Of a DNA stretch of 64,000 nt, positions 33,036 through 45,689 are shown in pieces (the stretch's first letter is position 1; the number at the start of each line of letters is the position of its first letter). The notes beneath the pieces were generated by a model that was not told where the DNA came from, did no database searches, and was given only the letters and a program-made list of their open reading frames with translations. The translations under genes were made by a program, and so were the position numbers. The stretch is from positions 543,076,335 to 543,140,334 of the forward strand of contig NC_081412.1 in the NCBI RefSeq assembly GCF_030272615.1, in the 5' to 3' direction. The stretch comes from Cryptomeria japonica (lineage: Eukaryota; Streptophyta; Pinopsida; Cupressales; Cupressaceae).

Positions 33036-36000
33036 ATGGGCGGTAGAGCAAATTTTGGATGTCCAGTGTTGAACATTGCTATGGCTATGGGTGCTCTTTT
33101 GTTATGTGCTGCCGCCCTAGGAGAAATGGATGCTCCATCAATAAATATAGGTGCTATTATCGCCTTGGACACAACTAATGGAAAAATAGCCAAGACTGCT
33201 ATCGAAATGGCGGTTGAAGATGTAAACAGAAACGCCAGTCTTCTGAATGCCACGCTCCTCAATATTGATATCCGAGACTCCAAACAAGATGCACTCATAG
33301 GCGCTTCTGCAGGTAATAACACATCCTCTACCCACCATAATGATATTATTAAAGGAATATATCTGTTTATTATTTATCTCTCTTTAAATTCATACTCTGG
33401 GTATAGAAAGAAATACCAATGGGTTGCCTCGAAATGAGCATTGCAGCATTGGACCTGCTCAGAAAAGGATGTGTAAGCATAGTCGGTCCACAAACCTCCG
33501 TGGTGGCTGAGTTCGTAGCGTATTTGGGCGTTGCAGCGCGTGTTCCAGTTGTAACATTTGGAGCAACAAATCCCTCTGTCTCAATGCATCGATACCCTTA
33601 CTTCGTTCGTATGGTGCCCAGTGATACAACACAAATGACAGCAATAGCAAAGCTGATAGAAAAGTACAGATGGAGGGATGTGGCGCTTGTGTATGTAGAT
33701 GATGATTTGGGGACGGGGGCCATTCCCGCCTTAAACGATGCCTTACGACAAGTTGAGGCAAAAATTGTTTTCAAAGCTGCAGTCTCTCCCAAGGCCAACG
33801 TCTCCGCAATGCGAAGGATAGTTGAGCATAAGCTTATGAAGCTGGAGTCACGAGTATTCATCGTGCATATGCATCCTGATTTGGCCCTAATCCTGTTTTC
33901 CGAGGCGTACAAATTAGGAATGATGAGCAGTGAGTATGTATGGATCATTACCGACGGATTGGCCAGTCTATTAGATTCCTTCAACGCCACTTCTCTCCTC
34001 TCCATGAACGGTGTGGTGGGGGTTAAAAGAAAGCTCACACAAACCAACCAGCCAAGGCTGAATGAATTTGCTAGAAGATGGAAGAAGCGGTTTAAAGCCC
34101 AGAATCCTACAATACCAAGCCTGGAATTAAATACCCGTGCGCTTGTTGCATATGATACAGTGTGGACAATTGCTATCGCAATCGGTCATCTCGTGCGTAT
34201 GGAAGCATTCAATGGTAACTTTTCAGAGGCTTCTCGCAGCACCAAATTTCTGAATTTCAAGGGTTTTGAGGGTGGAGAGCAGTTGCTTAATCAGATCCTA
34301 GAGACAAACTTTCTTGGCCTGAGTGGTCCTGTTCGAATTAGTAAAGAAAGCGGAGATCCTCTGGAGAGCTCGTATGACATTATCAATGTTGTTGGCAGTC
34401 GTATTGATGTAATTGGGTCATGGACAGAAAGGGGCTTGAATATTACTTCAACACAAGTAGTTAATTGGGGCGGTGGATCAGGAAAAACACCACGTGGGTG
34501 GGAGATACCTGAACCAGGCAAGAAACTGAAAATAGCGGTGCCTTGGGAGCTAGGGTTTTCACAATTCGTCAGCGTAAAACCAGTTGATGCCAAAGCAGGT
34601 GCACTAAATAAGACATATGAGATTAAAGGCTTCTGTATTGAAGTGTTCAAATCGGTGCTCAAGAGATTGGATTATGAATTGCCATATGAATTGATACCTT
34701 ATGGAACTGGCAATGTCACCGAGGGCTACTATGATGACCTCGTCTACCAGGTCTATCTCCAGGTCAGTTAACTTATTTTTTTCATTTCTGTAATGTGAAT
34801 CTATATTTCCAACTGATTGACTGGAATAAAATGTGAAAACTGAAGCAGAAATTTGATGCGGTAGTGGGAAATGTAGCAGTGATAGCAAATCGGAGCAAGT
34901 ATGTAGATTTCACACAGCCGTACACGGAGACGGGACTGATAATGGTGGTAGCAAATTCAGACGAGGGATCAAGTGACCCTTGGGCCTTACTGCTCCCATT
35001 TACTCCGGCCATGTGGATAACTACTATTGCATTTTTCTTCTTCACGGGAGGAGTTGTTTGGTTTCTGGAGCACAAAGAAAATAGGCAATTCAGAGGGAAT
35101 CCTCGGAATCAAATCTTGACATTCATCTGGTACTTCTCATGCTCACTCTCTCTTTGTTTCTATGGCATTATACATAAATTAATAGCTATGTATCCATCTT
35201 CAATACTTACTTTACTAAGGACAGTAAAGCTTAAACGGTCCAGACCTTCTTGTGAAGATAGATGGTCACTGTTATTAGGGCGAGGAGGCATTGAAACAGC
35301 TGAGCTGTTCGTGGTGATCATCGACAACTTGTCTTACCCACTTGTGAGCACGTAGTTCCCGTCAACTGTAGTAAGCCGTTGGGGGCACGTAGTTCCCACT
35401 TTCCTGCCAATCCGCATCCATTCATTCACGTGGATGATGCTCACTCCCTGGGCCCTTCAATCCCAATCCTATCATCTCCCACTCCCTAACTTTTTTAATC
35501 GAAATAAATGATCATTTTCAGAAGTTGGAGAGATTGTGCAGTTTCAGATACACAAATGATTAGTCAACCTTAAAAAATATTAGTCAATTGCAGAAGCAAT
35601 TAAATCTGATAACATTAATTAAAAAAACAATTTTAAACTTAAAAAATGACTTTTAATAATAACCTTGATTAATACATTTGATTAATTTAAATTACTAAAC
35701 TGAATAAAAGCATAAAAAAGCTTTTCCAACGACCCATTTGGTTTGCAATGAAGTGAAAATATTTTCTTAAATCTTAAAAAATATTTTTTTTTTAACTTAT
35801 TTGAATGGCATCTTATGATTACAATCAAGAATATGAAAGCTCCCAAGAAGCTTCTTAGGTGGAAGGTTTTTATAAAAATATAAAATAAAATTAAAATCTC
35901 TATTAGAAAGAGATTTTAAGTCTGATAATATGGAAATGTTTATTAATTATTAAATTGTATAAGATGCATTTTATTAAATTCTCATGATTAGATTATGTGT

Positions 36001-38252
36001 GTCAAAGTGTTATAAGAAAATTTTATTATGTGAAAGAGTCATTTATCAGATATATAAATATTTATTTATTTATTAAAAATTTAATTTAAATTTAAAAATA
36101 ATTGTAATTAATAAATTATACTTATTTTTTAAAATATTATTGTGAATTAGTTTAAATCTGAATTTAGGTTTTTTTATGTTGTGTTGGGGTGTTCTATCAT
36201 TAAGTTATTGATCTATTTTCTGTTTAGATCATTTGTAGTTTAGGTGTGGCTCATTTTCGTACAGCTCTCTTAGGTTACTATGTAGATGCCCAAGGATTCC
36301 ATCCTTGCTAAGCTTTGATACCATGTTAAAAAAATTTATAGATTAATTAAGATACCAACTAAGATACCAACTAAGTTAGTGACTAATCCATCTTTGATCC
36401 ATGTGCAGTTCATTTTGTTACCATCTTTTTGGTTATCTACGATTGTTGTTAAATTAATGATATTATTAAAATGTATAGCTTTTTAATGAGTTCAAATGTC
36501 TTTTTAATTGTAGATGCATATTTCAAGTGTAAATAATGTGTATTACAATTGCTTCTATTTTTGCTATATAAAAATTTATATTTGTTTTGTATATCACACC
36601 TAGGGGAAGAGGACCAGCTACCGCCCATGTTCCAATGACCGTTCACTCCTTGTGCACCCAACCCCCCAATTACCAACATGAAAAAAAAAATTTAAAAATG
36701 ATAACTAAAATTCTATTAATAAACTTCACATGTACCGTTTAAAATCTATGAATGCAGGAAATTAACTATAACAACTACTGATGCTTCCCATAACATGCTA
36801 TACTTCTATATCATGTTGTCTAACAGCTTCCTATAAGATGTTTCTCCCACACATTAGATGTCTGATATAACAACTTTAATGTATTTCCTATCAATTTGCT
36901 GGATCACTTGCAAGTTCTTATTATGGCATCCCGTTGACGTCGTGATCTCCCTTCACCCTAGCCAAAAATTTGTTTAAATTATTAAAAATATTGATTTCAA
37001 ACGCCTTCTCCTAGATCGGAACCGAGGTGACAATTTGCAAGCTAAATTGAAATTAAAGTCCAATAACACAGTAGAGAAAAACAATTTTGTCAATATTTTA
37101 GTGGAAAAATGTCCAACTTAACCTATCAACATCCATACAGCATACGAAGCTTTCCAATTTTTCTGATTGAATTATTTAATCTTTTAACATGCAGGTTCTC
37201 TTTTTCCACACTCTTCAAGACTCAGAGTAAGAAGATTCTATCCCTTTCTTTTCATTGCAGATGGTCAAACTATAGTGCAATTTACAATGCTTTCAAATTC
37301 TAAATTAATTTTGTGGATTACGCAGGGGAGAGGATTGTGAGCAGTCTGGGCAAAGCAGTGTTGATAATTTGGTTTTTTGTAGTTTTTGTGTTAGCGTCTA
37401 GTTACACCGCCAGCCTGTCGTCAATGCTTACCGAGAGGGAAATTGTACCAAAGTTTGAAAGCCTTGAATCCCTCATCGTCCAAAATTTGCCAATCGGGTA
37501 TCACCGGGGATCTTTCATAGACAAGTTTTTGGAAAAGCAGTTGGGTGTGAACAAAAGTTTGCTTCGCCCATACTCATCTGTACAAGAGTACACAATTGCA
37601 CTGAAGAAGGGACCCACCAACGGAGGGGTAGCTGCCATATTTGACGATCAAACTATTTCTCAAAACACATTTCTATCAACAGGATGCAATGCCTATGCCA
37701 AAATTGGTCCTACGTACAGAACAGGAGGCTTCGCATTTGTAAATCTCTAAACTTACCTCCAAATCCCAGATTTATCTAATTCACAAATCGTATGATTGAT
37801 TCCAATTGTGTGTACAGGTGTTTCCAAAGGGGTCTCCGCTGGTTTCAGACATTTCCAAGGCTATATTAAATCTCTCAGAAAGCACAGAGATGCAGGAAAT
37901 TAGGAAAAGGTGGTTCAATTCAAGTGAAAGCAAATGCAAGGCAGAGTCTGGCGGACTGGAATCAAACAGATTGAGCCTCAACAACTTTTGGGGCGTATTT
38001 TTGCTGACAGGATGTGTGTCATTTCTCAGCCTCGTCTTCTATATCTGTCGCCTACTTTACCGATTTGTACACAGAATTGATAATTCATCTCATGTTAAAT
38101 CCGTCTGCGCCCGATTGCGAACGTTTGCTAGCTATGCAGACCAGAAGGACGTCCCGCCACCAAAAAGAAAGAGATGTGAGACAGCCATTTCGTCAAATGG
38201 AAGCGCCGCCTCCAATTCCTTTCCAATCACTGTTTCAGCAGCACAGATATAA
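33036..38252 (+). CDS. GLR: plant glutamate receptor-like channel (GLR), five exons
   Basis: Proposed exons: 33036-33312, 33447-34762, 34849-35155, 37326-37738, 37818-38252. All introns are GT-AG. Exons total 2748 nt, an open frame of 915 residues plus stop, close to the usual GLR length of about 900. Order: signal peptide (about 1-30); amino-terminal LIVBP-like domain (about 45-420, with VSIVGPQTS and VPVVTFGATNPS); ligand-binding S1 from about 451 (KLKIAVPW) with Arg 546 in ANRSKYVDFTQPY; M1 about 586-605; pore loop about 621-634; M3 about 644-668 with the gate motif SYTASL (659-664); S2 with GGVAAIFDD; M4 about 828-850; a cytosolic tail with PPPKRKR. GLRs are plasma- or endomembrane amino-acid-gated cation channels that carry Ca2+ signals. 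The M2-M3 junction (CSLSL, Trp from the exon 3/4 join, then ERIV) is unlike the usual FSTLFFxHRE and may be real or a splice-call error. Family assignment is firm; the clade is not assigned. Confidence 0.9.
33313..33446 (+). other. GLR intron 1
   Basis: GT at 33313-33314 and TTGCAG ending 33446. Joining G of exon 1 with CA of exon 2 gives GASA-ALDLL, which matches the expected family sequence. Reading through instead would add unrelated residues. Confidence 0.8.
35156..37325 (+). other. GLR intron 3, 2170 bp
   Basis: Donor GTTTCT at 35156 and acceptor ACGCAG ending 37325 join phase 1. The intron is AT-rich and noncoding, with a repeated GCACGTAGTTCCC (35348 and 35386) and a Copia PBS-like remnant at 36312-36323. 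The other introns of this gene are 79-134 bp, so intron 3 is probably enlarged by insertions. Confidence 0.7.
36312..36323 (-). other. Copia primer-binding-site remnant in intron 3
   Basis: The + strand GCTTTGATACCATGTTAAA reads TGGTATCAAAGC on the - strand, one base off the initiator-Met tRNA site of plant Copia elements, with TAACA beside it where an LTR would end. No pol sequence or partner LTR was found, so this is at most a deletion remnant. Confidence 0.3.
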
Positions 38253-38400
38253 GCGGCACTCCATATCAACTGAAACAATAATTGACCACAAAGAGTGCAG
38301 TACTACTACTGATACAATAATTGGTAAGTCAAGCTCACTGTGATTATTTAGGTATGCAATACCTGTATGTTAATTCCCTTTTTATAATTAAACCTTTAAT

Positions 38401-38508
38401 AATGAAATATTCATAAATAGAATTCTATAAATGTTCATAAATAGATACATCCTTCCTAAGCTTTATACATAATGAAATATTCATAAATAGAATTCTATAA
38501 ATGTTCAT
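38401..38508 (+). repeat. 38-bp direct duplication, 70 bp apart
   Basis: The 38 bp starting AATGAAATATTCATAAATAG occur identically at 38401-38438 and 38471-38508, about 150 bp after the GLR stop codon, probably in the 3' UTR or just past it. Confidence 0.85.
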
Positions 38509-39691
38509 TACGAATTAAATAATCTTCAAGTCTTTCAGATTTGAAAATTAGTTTAATGATATTCTTTCAATCTAATATCGTTATTGGCATGCAGCCATGA
38601 TATTGACAGCTATTTTTATAATGGACAAGTCATTTGTAGAAGAATTAAACATCCAATCAAATTTAAAGACATGCACAATATGTTGAAGTTAAAGGAAACT
38701 AATGTTATGTAAGAAAATGTATGAATTCAACTACTGTTAGATTTTATACCTAATTTAATTGTTCTATCTACTAAAATTAGCATCATTTTCATTTTGTTAT
38801 TGTAGAGGGAAATCTTGAGAAAAATAATTTCATTTTTTAATCTTTCGATTGAATTTCGCTACTAACGAATCTAAGAGCTACTATAACTTGTTGAGCCTAA
38901 AAGTTTTGGCAAGTGGCAAAATCTTATAAACTCTAAGTTAATTTGTAATGTTCCCTATCTATATATGTTTGTTTCTTTTGTAAGTGCTAGCCTCAAAATC
39001 ATCTTAAGTTTAGGAATAGAATGCAAAAGATTAAAGCCATAATAAACCATCATTCTAAATCAATAGAAATACCTTTAGATTGAGCATAAAGATGATTAAG
39101 TCAAATTCTTACATTCACTTGCCAAAGAAAAATATCTCCTTTATTTTCTCATGGGTATGAGTGATGTATTTGTTCTTTGAATTATTCAAGACCTTGATAG
39201 TATATACTTATAACATGCATGTTTTATGTGTGCTCTTGATGTGTTATGTGGACATACGAGTGTAAGCATGGGGAGAGATAAAGGAGTTGAGGGATTGAGT
39301 TATAGGTGTTTGAATAAAGATAAGAATGGTTGAAATTAAATGATGGATGGATGACATAGATTAAATGAGACATTCTTGGGGCATTGGATCATGTAGAAGA
39401 GGAAATATGATTTGCCCACATTTAAACCCAAGTGAACAATGACGCAAACTCAATTTTTTTGACAAAATAATATAAAATATAATAAAATCTATCTATTAAT
39501 AAATATACACATGGTGACAAAGCATAACTATCTAGAAGGTTGGGAAAGGAGAAATCTAACATGGATGTGAGAGAATCCCTCCCACACACACTAATAATGG
39601 TGGCAACCCAATAGGTGTAGGTGTATAAAAAAGACACCCTTAAGGGAGAGTTCTTTTCGCAACTTCCTTGTACGATTCATTATATGATTTA

Positions 39692-40120
39692 TGTAACACC
39701 CCACCATCAACATAAGACAAATGCTAAAATCTTTGAATAAAAAAATTATCTTAATGACGAAATTATTTCATTGTTTTATAAATAAAGGTTAATCCTTTCA
39801 ATTTGCAATCATCTTTCACTGGTTCCTTTTTTAGATGGACTGAGACACCTAGTGCCATAATCTTAGTGGTCTAGGGCACCCAAAACCATAGTTATAGTGG
39901 ACTAAGGTACCCAATTCCATAGTCTCTCCAAAAGGGGCCCAAATTTAAACATTTGCAAGTCAATTTTTGCCATTCATTATCCAATCCTGATATTTTCACT
40001 TGATCGTTGGAAGTTAACTTATAGTCAAAAATACCTTGTGAACCCTATATAAAGGAATAATTTCTCATAAATAATTTACCTTCTATGAGTTCCTATTCAT
40101 TGAGAAAAGTATCATTGAGC
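39692..40120 (+). mobile_element. possible LTR relic
   Basis: TGTAACACCCC at 39692 is a common start of plant gypsy-type LTRs. CCCTATATAAAGGA (TATATAAA at 40046-40053) would be its promoter about 355 bp in, followed by a plausible transcript start. No end, partner LTR or internal sequence was recognised. Confidence 0.25.
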
Positions 40121-42500
40121 AAGTGCCTTCATATTTGAGCATTATGGAGAAACAAGATAGAACAACCTACATGCAAGTATATGTTTTCATGATTGATCTT
40201 GTTATTCCTTGTCATGTCTTGTTATTGCATCAAAACTTAAATGACATATCTAAAGAGAATTACATCACTACATTTATCAATTCTTAAGGTAATATTACTT
40301 TGATTTAGCATTTCAATACTGGTTTAGCATCTATCCTACCAAGGGTAAGCTCTCTTTCTCATCATTATAGTTGTACTGAAGGTGGAAACATCAACATGGA
40401 CTTTGAATTAGGAAAGCCTTTATACAACACAACATATTTTCCTTTTATGCATTTAGGTTACAAATTGAAGAGTTAAAAGTTGCAAACTTGTGTAGAGTAG
40501 ATTGAGATGCATAGTTTCAGACTTTAATAGGTGAAAACCCTTAGACTATGCCAATTTTATCACTTGATTGACACTTTAAAGTTGGAATTTGGAGGTAAAT
40601 ATCAATATAGTCTATATATCTATAATTTGAAGCCTTAGCAAACACAGACACCTCCAAGTCTATGGTTACTAGCTCACTAGACCAACACTTTTAGCTATAG
40701 ATTTCAATAACAGTTTTTTCTTTGCGTCTCATTTCTTGATATGTACTTTTATGTATTCTTTGTGTTCTATATCAATTTTTTGATGTTGAACCTTATCAAT
40801 TTTGCATCAATTTATGTAGATGCTATCTCTTCATATCAAATTATGTCCAATCATATTAAACATTAAAAAAGAGAAAATAATAATTCACAACATACAACAA
40901 TCCTTTAGGCATAAAGTTTGATCTTGGTGGCTATTTCCTCGCATGAATGATATTGATTTAGATCCTAGTTTATATCTCTAGGCTAGGACTCCATTTTCCC
41001 ATCATTTTACACCACTAATTAGGATGAAGGTGTATTTACCTACATAGTTAAACCTAAAAATAAATAAGATTACTCTCTACCATATCATTATATCATCTAT
41101 TATTGAATTCATATGCTATTATTTGATTATTGGAGGTCACTTCATCAAAGTGGTCTACTATATTTATGATCTTTGCATTTATTTCCAAGATATTATAACA
41201 ATTTTAAAAGTACATTATGAAATATTTATTCATCTATTCTTTGTATTTTGTGGGAAATGTGAATTTTAAATATAGTATAAGTTGTCAATGGTGCATGTAA
41301 GGCTAAAATTATTTCTATTTAATTTAACATATATTGTCTTTTCTTTTTGCTCATTTTCTTATTTTTTTCTAAGAAATATAAGTGGTTTTATATCTTTAAA
41401 TTCTATTTAGGGTTTCATTATTTTTTCCCTTTTTGTACATTTAAATAAAACTAATAATAGAGAGGGAGATACTTTTCTCAATTATTGCAAGTACATGTCA
41501 CTACTGATTGGACAATTAATAAGAATACACACAAAATTAACATGAATCTATTCACTTGTTAATATTTTGTGAACCCAATCCTTCTAAAAGTGTGAGATAA
41601 GAGAACATAAGCACAATATGAGCTAAAAAATTCTCCAACAGTTTTTATAGACACCATAATACTTACGATATCATTATATATCAAAGATCAAGTTGAGCTA
41701 GTGTAATTATGGAAATTACATGTATTTTATAATTTTAACACTCATATTAGAATTTATCTCACGTAGCATGCTCTTAGGTTCATTCAAACATATCATACCC
41801 ATTTTCTTACTCTTGCTAATTAGATAAAGAAAAAGAGGGCCCAAAGCCTTATATAATAGCCAACCAGGTGGACAAGATGGAGGAATTCACAAGTAGTGAG
41901 ACCACCAAAACCAAAATAGAGGAGACCCTTTTATGAAAGAGAGGCTTTTGATTGGAGCCACAAACTAGTGGTCACATGGGTCTCAAACCCATAAAAGCTT
42001 TATATTTTTAGAATTGAGGGGTTTAAGAAGGTAACTTGAACCATCTTCAAAAAAATAAAAATGTTTGCACAGAAATAAAGCAGCCAAGGTAGCATTAAAT
42101 AATAATGTATTATGAAAGGATTCTTGCAACCTTTACCTAAAGTATCACCTTGAAAAATATCTCACAAATAACTAGTTTTGGAAGGTACGGAAAAACCATG
42201 CAACAATAGAATCACCTAGCCATTTCATAAAAAAACACTGAACAAGATAGTCAAATAATGGACTAGAACAAAAGAAACCAATAAGTTTTGGCAGGCTCTC
42301 TAAAACCTTTTACTAGTAGGATCACCTTGAACAAAGATCTTCTTTGACAAGGAAAATAAATATTTAAAAAGAACCTAGTTTGGAAGGCACCCAGAAACCT
42401 TGAAACAACAAAATCACCTTTTAGGATAAAAGTCCTACCAAGCTACAAAGCTAGAACCCCATCAGGATCTACAACAGGGTCAACCTAAAGGTTGGAAGAA

Positions 42501-44069
42501 GTAGTAACCCTCTAGAACATGACCATCATCAAACCCACCTCCATAGGGCACACACTAGCATAGGTAGAATGACCATTGGAACAAACTTGAGAATCTATCA
42601 AAGGGACCATAGTCAAACCCATCTCCACCATAGGGCACATACTAGTATATGTAGAGTCATCATTGAAATAAGGTCCCGAATCTAGCAAAGGGTTCCAATT
42701 AACACACCCTAAAAGGATGAAACAAGAAATGAACAACCATCGATCATTAGGAAGCACAAAAGTTGAAACTCTCACTCCCTAGTTAGAAACAACTATGGTG
42801 CTAGAACTCATAGCCAAAATAGCCACATAGTAGTGGCCATAAAAGAAACTAAACATAGTAGGGATGTGAATAAATCCAAATTTAAGGAGACAAGAAACCT
42901 TAATCCCTAATAATAGAGTAATCCAAGATGGAAGAATGTAGATCCACACCAAGAAGAAATCAGTGGAGTAGAATTTGACCAAACCCAAGGCACCCATAAA
43001 ACGACATGCAGAAGCAACTAGACACACATAAAAATAAAATAAGTGAAGACTTGACCAAGAAAGAGGTAGAGCCAATGTAGCCCTCATCACCCATTCCATC
43101 CAGATCTCCATGATAAAAATATTTCTCCTCTCCAACCCCTTCTCCTCCATCTCTTGAAGCCCAAGCACCTTTGACTCCTTTGGTCAACCTTAAAGAATCA
43201 AGACCGAATCCAACATGGCTAAGAAAATGAACACAAAATATTGGAAATCACCAACTAAGATAAGTAAGAACAACCAATAGATCAATGAAGGAAGCTTGGA
43301 CAAGCTACGACTCCAACAAGTTACCCACAAACAAAGTGCCACTAGCCATGTGTAGGTAAAACTAGATGCCTCTAAGTACGAAACATGCTAGACATCGAAG
43401 GAGAAAGCACATAGGGAGAGAACCCATAACAACCATGGCCAAACCCACACCAACAATTGGACCCTCCCCATTGACATTGTCATCTTCATCCCCATCTCTG
43501 TCATTTCCTATGGCTTCAGAAACCCTCGCTCTTGTTTTTCTTCTTGTCTTCATCAATTATTTTTTTATTTCTCACTCTTGGTGTTAATATAGGATTTTGA
43601 AATTGTATTTTTATATTTCTTACATGAGTGAATAATTTTTTTGTTTTAACCCAATATCCTCTTATCATTTGAAGCCTTTTTGGCCTTGTTATACTTAGAA
43701 AAATGTTTGATGTATGAATATCCACATAATGGATTAACATCCTTTGATTTTTTAGATATAATATGTTGTTACCTAAACATGCACATATAATTAACATTGG
43801 ATCTATTTGATGAATCCCAACAACTTAATTTTTCCATGTCCCTTCATTTTCTAAAACTTCCCACTTTTGAGTCTCTATCTCACAAGCATTCTCAAGCTTT
43901 TCTTGAAATATTCTAGTTCATTCTTGATCATTTGAGTAATATATTTGTGAATTAAATATTATCTTCTATGAGTTTAAACTAACATTGATAGAATTATGGT
44001 AAAAAAGATACAAAAGAAAATCACACTTTACAATTTAAAAGCAACAATAGAATCATTTTTGAGCAATTA
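42501..44069. other. intergenic DNA with an imperfect 86-bp duplication
   Basis: Two diverged units of about 86-88 bp (about 42520-42605 and 42606-42693) share AAACCCAYCTCC, CCATAGGGCACA, CTAG and a terminal CAAAGGG. Open frames on both strands around 42500-43600 have no recognisable domain and overlap each other, so I do not call a gene. Confidence 0.4.
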
Positions 44070-45033
44070 AGAAGCGGGAGAAGGGAGCAAATTTGAATTT
44101 GAACTTAGGACAGGGCAGGAAACCCTATAATGGACAGGTGAACCAGGGAGCGGGCAAAACGGGCGGATCTCAGGACTGCCCTGAGTCTTCTGAGCCGAAT
44201 GGAAAGGATCCGGTGGTTGGGGATGGACAAGTTGGCGACAAGCCTCTCGATCTCGGTGGGGGGGGGGGGGGCTGGGAGAATCATGTGCTAGAGGCAGCCC
44301 AAGGAAGGGACCCAGTCATAGGGACATCGATTGTTCGTGGAATTCTTTGTTCGATGTCAAACCAATTGGTAATTCCTCGTTCCCTGTAGTGCGTAATATC
44401 TCAAAACCGGAAAAGGGAAGATTTTCTATTGAAGTTCCAGACCCAGTGATTTAGAAAAACATCAACCTTATGACTTTGACAATACTTGGCAATTTTTTGG
44501 GCCCTAGACTGAATATTGATGTTGTCAGGGCATTCGCTAAACGTAAATGGGCACTCAAAGGTTAGGTGGAGATAATGGTCATGTCGAAAGGTGCGTTGTC
44601 TTTGTCTTTTTCATGTGAAGAATACATGTCTAGGGTGCTTTGTGATGGCCCTTGGTTGATTGGAAAATGTGCGCTGGCTCTGCAAAAATGGTCCCCTTTG
44701 ATGGACCTAAATGAATCATTTTTTGTCCAATCTCCAGTCTGGGTCAAACTCCCGGGTCTGCCACTAGAGTTTTGGGTTGAAGATGTTTTCAAAGGAATCG
44801 CTAGTTCCTTTGGGGAGCTCTTATCTATGGACCCTATCACAATGGCTAGAAGAAGACTCACCTTTGCAAGGATTTGTGTGGGAGTCATGCAAAGAACAGA
44901 TATGCCATTATCTATTGAGATTAACTCTAGATTGGGGAAGTGGGTCCAACCATTGGAATATGAAAGAATCCCTTTTGCATGTTTTCACTACAAAAAATCG
45001 GGGCATACTGCTAAAAAATGCCCCCTGTAGGAT
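44070..45033 (+). pseudogene. LINE ORF1 (DUF4283 RNA-binding protein with zinc knuckle)
   Basis: The open part 44566-45030 has the DUF4283 pattern: LSFSCEEYMSRVLCDGPW, ALALQKWSP, PVWVKLPGLPLEFW, then a C-terminal knuckle CFHYKKSGHTAKKC in which the second Cys has become Tyr. The frame continues upstream with stops (about 44400-44565, VVRAFAKRKWALKG). A run of about 13 G lies near 44262. This protein would coat LINE RNA. It precedes the endonuclease ORF at 45690, as in plant L1 elements. Confidence 0.75.
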
Positions 45034-45689
45034 GTCAAAGAGAAAGCGAAGAAAGACAAGACAACAAAATGGAAAGACAAAACTATTAAGAAATTAGTTG
45101 TTGGAGGAGAAAAAAAAATTGATAGAAGAAGATCAGAGTGTCATCATCCCTGACACTTTTGGGAAACATAGGAACATCAATATGGAAAACCAAGAAAACC
45201 ATGTGGCTGAAGGAGGACGCATCTTTGAACTGCACCATGGAAAACACTAATAGGGATTTCCCTAGATTTGACTGAGGATGCCCAGAGGTGTTCGATTCTT
45301 TTAGGGATTTTGTAATCAGAATCACAACAGTCAGTTCAGATGGTGAAATCTAATTTCTAGCCCTCCCCCATGACTTAATTGCTTAATATAAGTGCAAAGT
45401 GGGCTGAGGAAGAAGCTTTCAAGTAGAAGGCATCCACCCAGAACAAACAAGAGGATGATATCCAAAATAATGAAGTTGCAAAACAAAAGAAAGGTCAAAA
45501 AAAGGGACCGAAGTCAACCCCCCAGGCTACCCTTGTCAAGACCAGAAACAGTAGTAAGGCCGACATGAGATTTATCCCCTCACCTCTTGGAAGAAGATCA
45601 ACAATCCAACTCAGAGATCAAGAGGCAAGCAAGAATATAGCAGATGGAACTCAGATGACCGTCCTTGAGGTATGTTCCCTAAAAAGTAA
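45034..45689 (+). pseudogene. LINE ORF1 tail and inter-ORF region
   Basis: Lys/Glu/Asn-rich low-complexity coding-like sequence with many stops and frame changes after the ORF1 knuckle. This fits the variable C-terminal region of ORF1. No domain is visible. Confidence 0.4.

Larger units (their letters stand above)
38253..42500. other. AT-rich intergenic DNA downstream of GLR
   Basis: No coding region is supported. It contains the 38-bp duplication at 38401-38508 and an LTR-like stretch at about 39692-40100, listed separately. The rest shows no recognisable element or RNA gene. Confidence 0.5.

Noticed and set aside
33313-33446. Reading exon 1 of GLR straight on to the stop near 33437
   Set aside because: A GT-AG intron restores the family sequence GASA-ALDLL exactly, so the readthrough frame is intronic.
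35156-35355. Extension of GLR exon 3 to the stop near 35355
   Set aside because: The residues after CSLSL have no similarity to the pore/M3 region, which is found in frame at 37326; the donor at 35156 gives a continuous 915-residue protein.
33036-38252. GLR as a pseudogene because of its split open frames
   Set aside because: The breaks coincide with canonical splice sites and the joined exons keep frame over 2748 nt.
43366-43587. Possible small + strand protein with Ser/Pro-rich segment
   Set aside because: It overlaps a similar open frame on the other strand, has no recognisable domain and lies in a duplicated, repeat-like stretch.
44255-44272. G-run as a polypurine tract of an LTR element
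   Set aside because: It lies inside LINE ORF1 sequence with no LTR end nearby.
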